Shown one piece after another: positions 61,755-64,000 of a stretch of DNA of 64,000 bases. The translations under genes were made by a program, and so were the position numbers. Origin of the DNA: Nonomuraea polychroma (lineage in GTDB: Bacteria; Actinomycetota; Actinomycetes; Streptosporangiales; Streptosporangiaceae); the NCBI RefSeq assembly GCF_004011505.1, contig NZ_SAUN01000001.1:3472001-3536000 (forward strand), in the 5' to 3' direction. The notes below the pieces were generated by a model. That model made no database searches, had not been told where the DNA came from, and worked only from the letters and a program-made list of their open reading frames with translations. Positions within the stretch are counted from its first letter, which is position 1; each line of letters opens with the position of its first letter.

Positions 61755-63003
61755 TTCTGTGGCTTCCTGTTTCATCGACCGTGCCTTCGCGCTCGCCCCG
61801 AGGAGCGAGCGCAGAGGTCTTACCGGTCTCCGCAGGCGTTTTCCGTCTCCGCTTCCCGCCCATCTCAGGCACGGGTTTCCGTCCAGCGGCGACGATCCGG
61901 CGCCCTTCGGCCCGGATGTTGATCTCGGCGTTGACATCCCGGTCGTGGGTGACCCCACACGGGCAGGTCCACCGGCGTACGGCCAGCGGCATCTGTTCGG
62001 CCAGCGCCCCGCAGGCCGAACAGAGCTTGGAGGAGGGGAAGAACCTGCCGATCTTCACGAACGTCCGGCCGTACAGCTTCGCCTTGTACTCCACCATGCC
62101 GATGAACGACGCCCAGCCCGAATCGTGCACACTCTTGGCCAGCCCGGTTCGTGCCAGTCCCTTGCCCGCCAGATCCTCCACATAGATCGCTTGGTTTTCG
62201 CGGATCAGCTTCGTGGACAACTGGTGGTGGAACTCGCGGCGCGCGTCGGCGACCTTGGCATGCCGGCCGGCGACCCTCACCCGGGCCTTGGCCCGATTCT
62301 TGCTGCCTCTCTCCTTACGTGACAGGGCTTTGTGTGCCCGCTTGAGTTTCTTCTCCGCTCGGCGCAGGAACCGCGGGCTGTCGATCTTCCGTCCGCCCGA
62401 CAGCACCGCGAAATGCGTCAGGCCGAGGTCGATCCCGGTCTCGGCCTCGGCCGCAGGCAAGGGGGTTTCGGCGGCTTCGACCACGAACGAGGCGAAATAC
62501 CTCCCGGCGGCATCCTTGACCACGGTGACGGAAGAGGGCTCGGACGGCAAGCGCCGTGACCAGCGCACCGCCACATCGCCGATCTTCGGCAGCCGCAACT
62601 TGCCGACCGCGGTGATGGCGAAACGGGCGTTGCGCGTGAAGCGGATCGCCTGCCGGTTGTCCTTGCGGGACCGCAAACGCGGCGGCCCCAGCTTGGGCCC
62701 CTTGCGGGTCCCGGCCAGGGAGGCGAAGAAGTTCCGGAACGCCACGCACGCGTCGGCCGGCGCCTGCTGGAGCACCACCGCCGACACCTCGCCCAGCCAG
62801 GAGCGTTCCGGTGTCTGCTTCGCCTGGATGATCACCAGGCGGGACAGTTCCGCGTCGGTGATGAACGGCAAGCCCTGCTGGCGGGCGTGGTTACGCAGTG
62901 CGACCGCGTCGTTGAACACCACCCGGGCGCACCCGAACGCCCGCGCGAGCGCGATGCGCTGGCCGGGGGTCGGGTCAATGCGGAAGGCGTACCGCAACTG
63001 CAC
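61744..63003 (-). CDS. tnpB: TnpB, RNA-guided nuclease of an IS200/IS605-type element
   Basis: A 419-residue protein, complete. The N-terminal helix-turn-helix/wedge region starts MQLRYAFRIDPTPGQRIALA. The RuvC-like nuclease has Asp in GIDLGLTHFAVL, Glu in AIYVEDLAGKGLA and Asp in GVTHDRDVNAEINIRAEG. The zinc finger has CSACG and CPCG. Family knowledge: TnpB uses an RNA made from the element's right end to cut matching DNA next to a short motif. A basic tail of about 50 residues follows the last Asp. It is divergent from a broken tnpA. Confidence 0.9.
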   Translation of the reverse strand: MQLRYAFRIDPTPGQRIALARAFGCARVVFNDAVALRNHARQQGLPFITDAELSRLVIIQAKQTPERSWLGEVSAVVLQQAPADACVAFRNFFASLAGTRKGPKLGPPRLRSRKDNRQAIRFTRNARFAITAVGKLRLPKIGDVAVRWSRRLPSEPSSVTVVKDAAGRYFASFVVEAAETPLPAAEAETGIDLGLTHFAVLSGGRKIDSPRFLRRAEKKLKRAHKALSRKERGSKNRAKARVRVAGRHAKVADARREFHHQLSTKLIRENQAIYVEDLAGKGLARTGLAKSVHDSGWASFIGMVEYKAKLYGRTFVKIGRFFPSSKLCSACGALAEQMPLAVRRWTCPCGVTHDRDVNAEINIRAEGRRIVAAGRKPVPEMGGKRRRKTPAETGKTSALAPRGEREGTVDETGSHRSAA

Positions 63004-63026
63004 ACGATCATCCTACGGTTCGGGTC

Positions 63027-63447
63027 ATGGCCGAGTACGGCGATATCAGGACCGGCAGACATGGCGTTTTCGTGCTGCACACACATGTGGTTTTCGTGAC
63101 GAAGTTCCGGCATCGGCCTTTCACCGGCGAACACCTGACCCGGCTGCAAGAGATCACGAGATCCGTGTGCGCCGACTTCGAAAACCGAGCTACGCCAGTT
63201 CAACGGCGAAGACAACCACGTCCACCCGCTGGTCAACTTGCCACCCAAGGTGGCCCCTGTCCAAGCTGGTCAACTGCCTCAAGGGCGTGTCCTCGCGCCG
63301 GATGCGTCAGGAGTTCCCGAACTGGCCCGCCGCTACTACCGGGCGAACAAGCTGTGATCGGGCTCCTACTTCGCCGGATCGGTAGACGGCGCTTCGATGA
63401 GTGTTCTGCGCCAGTACATCGAGGAGCAAAACCGGCCCCGTCTGAGC
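63027..63447 (+). pseudogene. tnpA: IS200-type TnpA (Y1 transposase), multiply broken
   Basis: Recognisable pieces occur in three frames: HGVFVLHTHVVFVTKFRHRP, LTRLQEITRSVCADFE, ELRQFNGEDNHVHPLVNLPP (with the HUH motif), LSKLVNCLKGVSSRRMRQEF, RYYRANKL and, after an in-frame TGA where Trp is expected, SGSYFAGSVDGASMSVLRQYIEEQ with the catalytic Tyr. At least three frame changes and one stop make it non-functional, so the element cannot move on its own. Confidence 0.75.
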
Positions 63448-63717
63448 TGGGTGGACGCCGTTTCTCCTGGCGGCGAAACGGCTGTTCCTGCCCCGCTACG
63501 CGGGCTGGTCGGCTTCCCCCGGCCTGGAGGCCGGAGCACTGCCGACGATTCCGGTAGCCGCGTCCGCCGAGACGGCTTTGTCACACCTGTCGGATAGAGT
63601 GCGGTCCGCCATGACCCAGCCCCCGGGCCGGCGCACGCGAACAGGCCACGGGCTGGGAGGAGCGCGACCGGACCCTCGACACGGTGCTCGACGAGCTCAA
63701 GGAAAAGGGGATTCTCG

Positions 63718-64000
63718 TGACGAGTGAGATCGCCGGCCGCTACCGGCGCCGGGCCGACGCCTTCGAGCGCAAGGTCGCGGCCGTACGCCCGGACCAGTGG
63801 TCGCATCCGTCCCCATGCGCGCAGTGGACCGCCAGGGACGTGGTCCGGCACATCGTCGACATGCACGCGGCGATGCTGCGGCCCCTGGGCCGCTCGCTCA
63901 GCCCGGCGCCGACGGTCGACGACGACCCGGTGGCGGCCTTCCGCGCCGCCCGCGCCGACGTGGGGGCGATCCTGGGCGATCCCGTCCTCGCCGCCCTGCC
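63718..64000 (+). CDS. TIGR03086/DinB-like protein, N-terminal part
   Basis: The frame runs off the window. From GTG 63718 (after a GGAAAAGGGG site) it reads EIAGRYRRRADAFERKVAAV, WSHPSPCAQWTARDVVRHIV-DMHAAMLRPLG and AFRAARADVGAILGDPVLAA. The pattern W-x-x-R-D-V-V-x-H-I-V-D-M-H is that of the TIGR03086/mycothiol-maleylpyruvate-isomerase-like group of DinB four-helix proteins, with metal-ligand His. The frame is also open upstream for about 25 coding-like codons (ATGWEERDRTLDTVLDELKE), possibly the end of a gene cut by the IS element. Confidence 0.7.

Overview
The window is high-GC actinomycete chromosome. Most genes use GTG or TTG as well as ATG starts, genes often overlap by 4 bp, and the gene families (MerR-PP2C fusion, PadR pair, HTH-MurA fusion, Tat-exported enzymes) are typical of filamentous actinomycetes. 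A Streptosporangiales/Nonomuraea-like host is my inference; genus cannot be fixed from these genes.

Layout. 1-18.2 kb is mostly ordinary chromosome: an MFS exporter divergent from an HxlR regulator, a hypX-like gene followed by a MurA paralogue with an XRE DNA-binding head, a tyrosine recombinase, a MerR-PP2C regulator coupled to an MFS transporter, a GNAT, an L,D-transpeptidase lipoprotein, RecD2 helicase and a PadR regulator with its membrane partner. 18.2-33.7 kb is a decayed accessory region. It holds an IS30 copy, a prophage remnant (holin, XhlA-like protein, two degenerate copies of one minor tail gene), a secreted ricin-type lectin between those tail copies, phage and membrane-protein fragments, an intact IS5-type element and an integrase fragment. 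Single-base frameshifts are concentrated here.

33,701-46,076 is a complete 12,376-bp Tn3-family transposon with 38-bp terminal inverted repeats (34/38 identical) and a perfect 5-bp target duplication (GGTCT). It carries tnpR, a frameshifted tnpA and a cargo of three genes I do not recognise: a 766-aa polytopic membrane protein, a 1200-aa soluble beta-rich protein and a 310-aa helical protein. This is the best candidate for an undescribed system. Immediately outside its right end is a 45-codon frame for an Arg/Trp-rich peptide.

46.7-64 kb is again mostly ordinary chromosome: exported beta-carbonic anhydrase, VOC and DHFR-like proteins, a PHB-depolymerase-like esterase, a copper-amine-oxidase-like protein, three serine hydrolases of the beta-lactamase/DD-peptidase type plus a true class A beta-lactamase, an FBP zinc-finger protein with a divergent TetR and a clear operator, an MFS transporter, LysR, a glutamine-amidotransferase-like protein and SRPBCC. 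It ends with an IS200/IS605-type element that has an intact tnpB nuclease but a wrecked tnpA, then the start of a DinB-like/TIGR03086-type gene.
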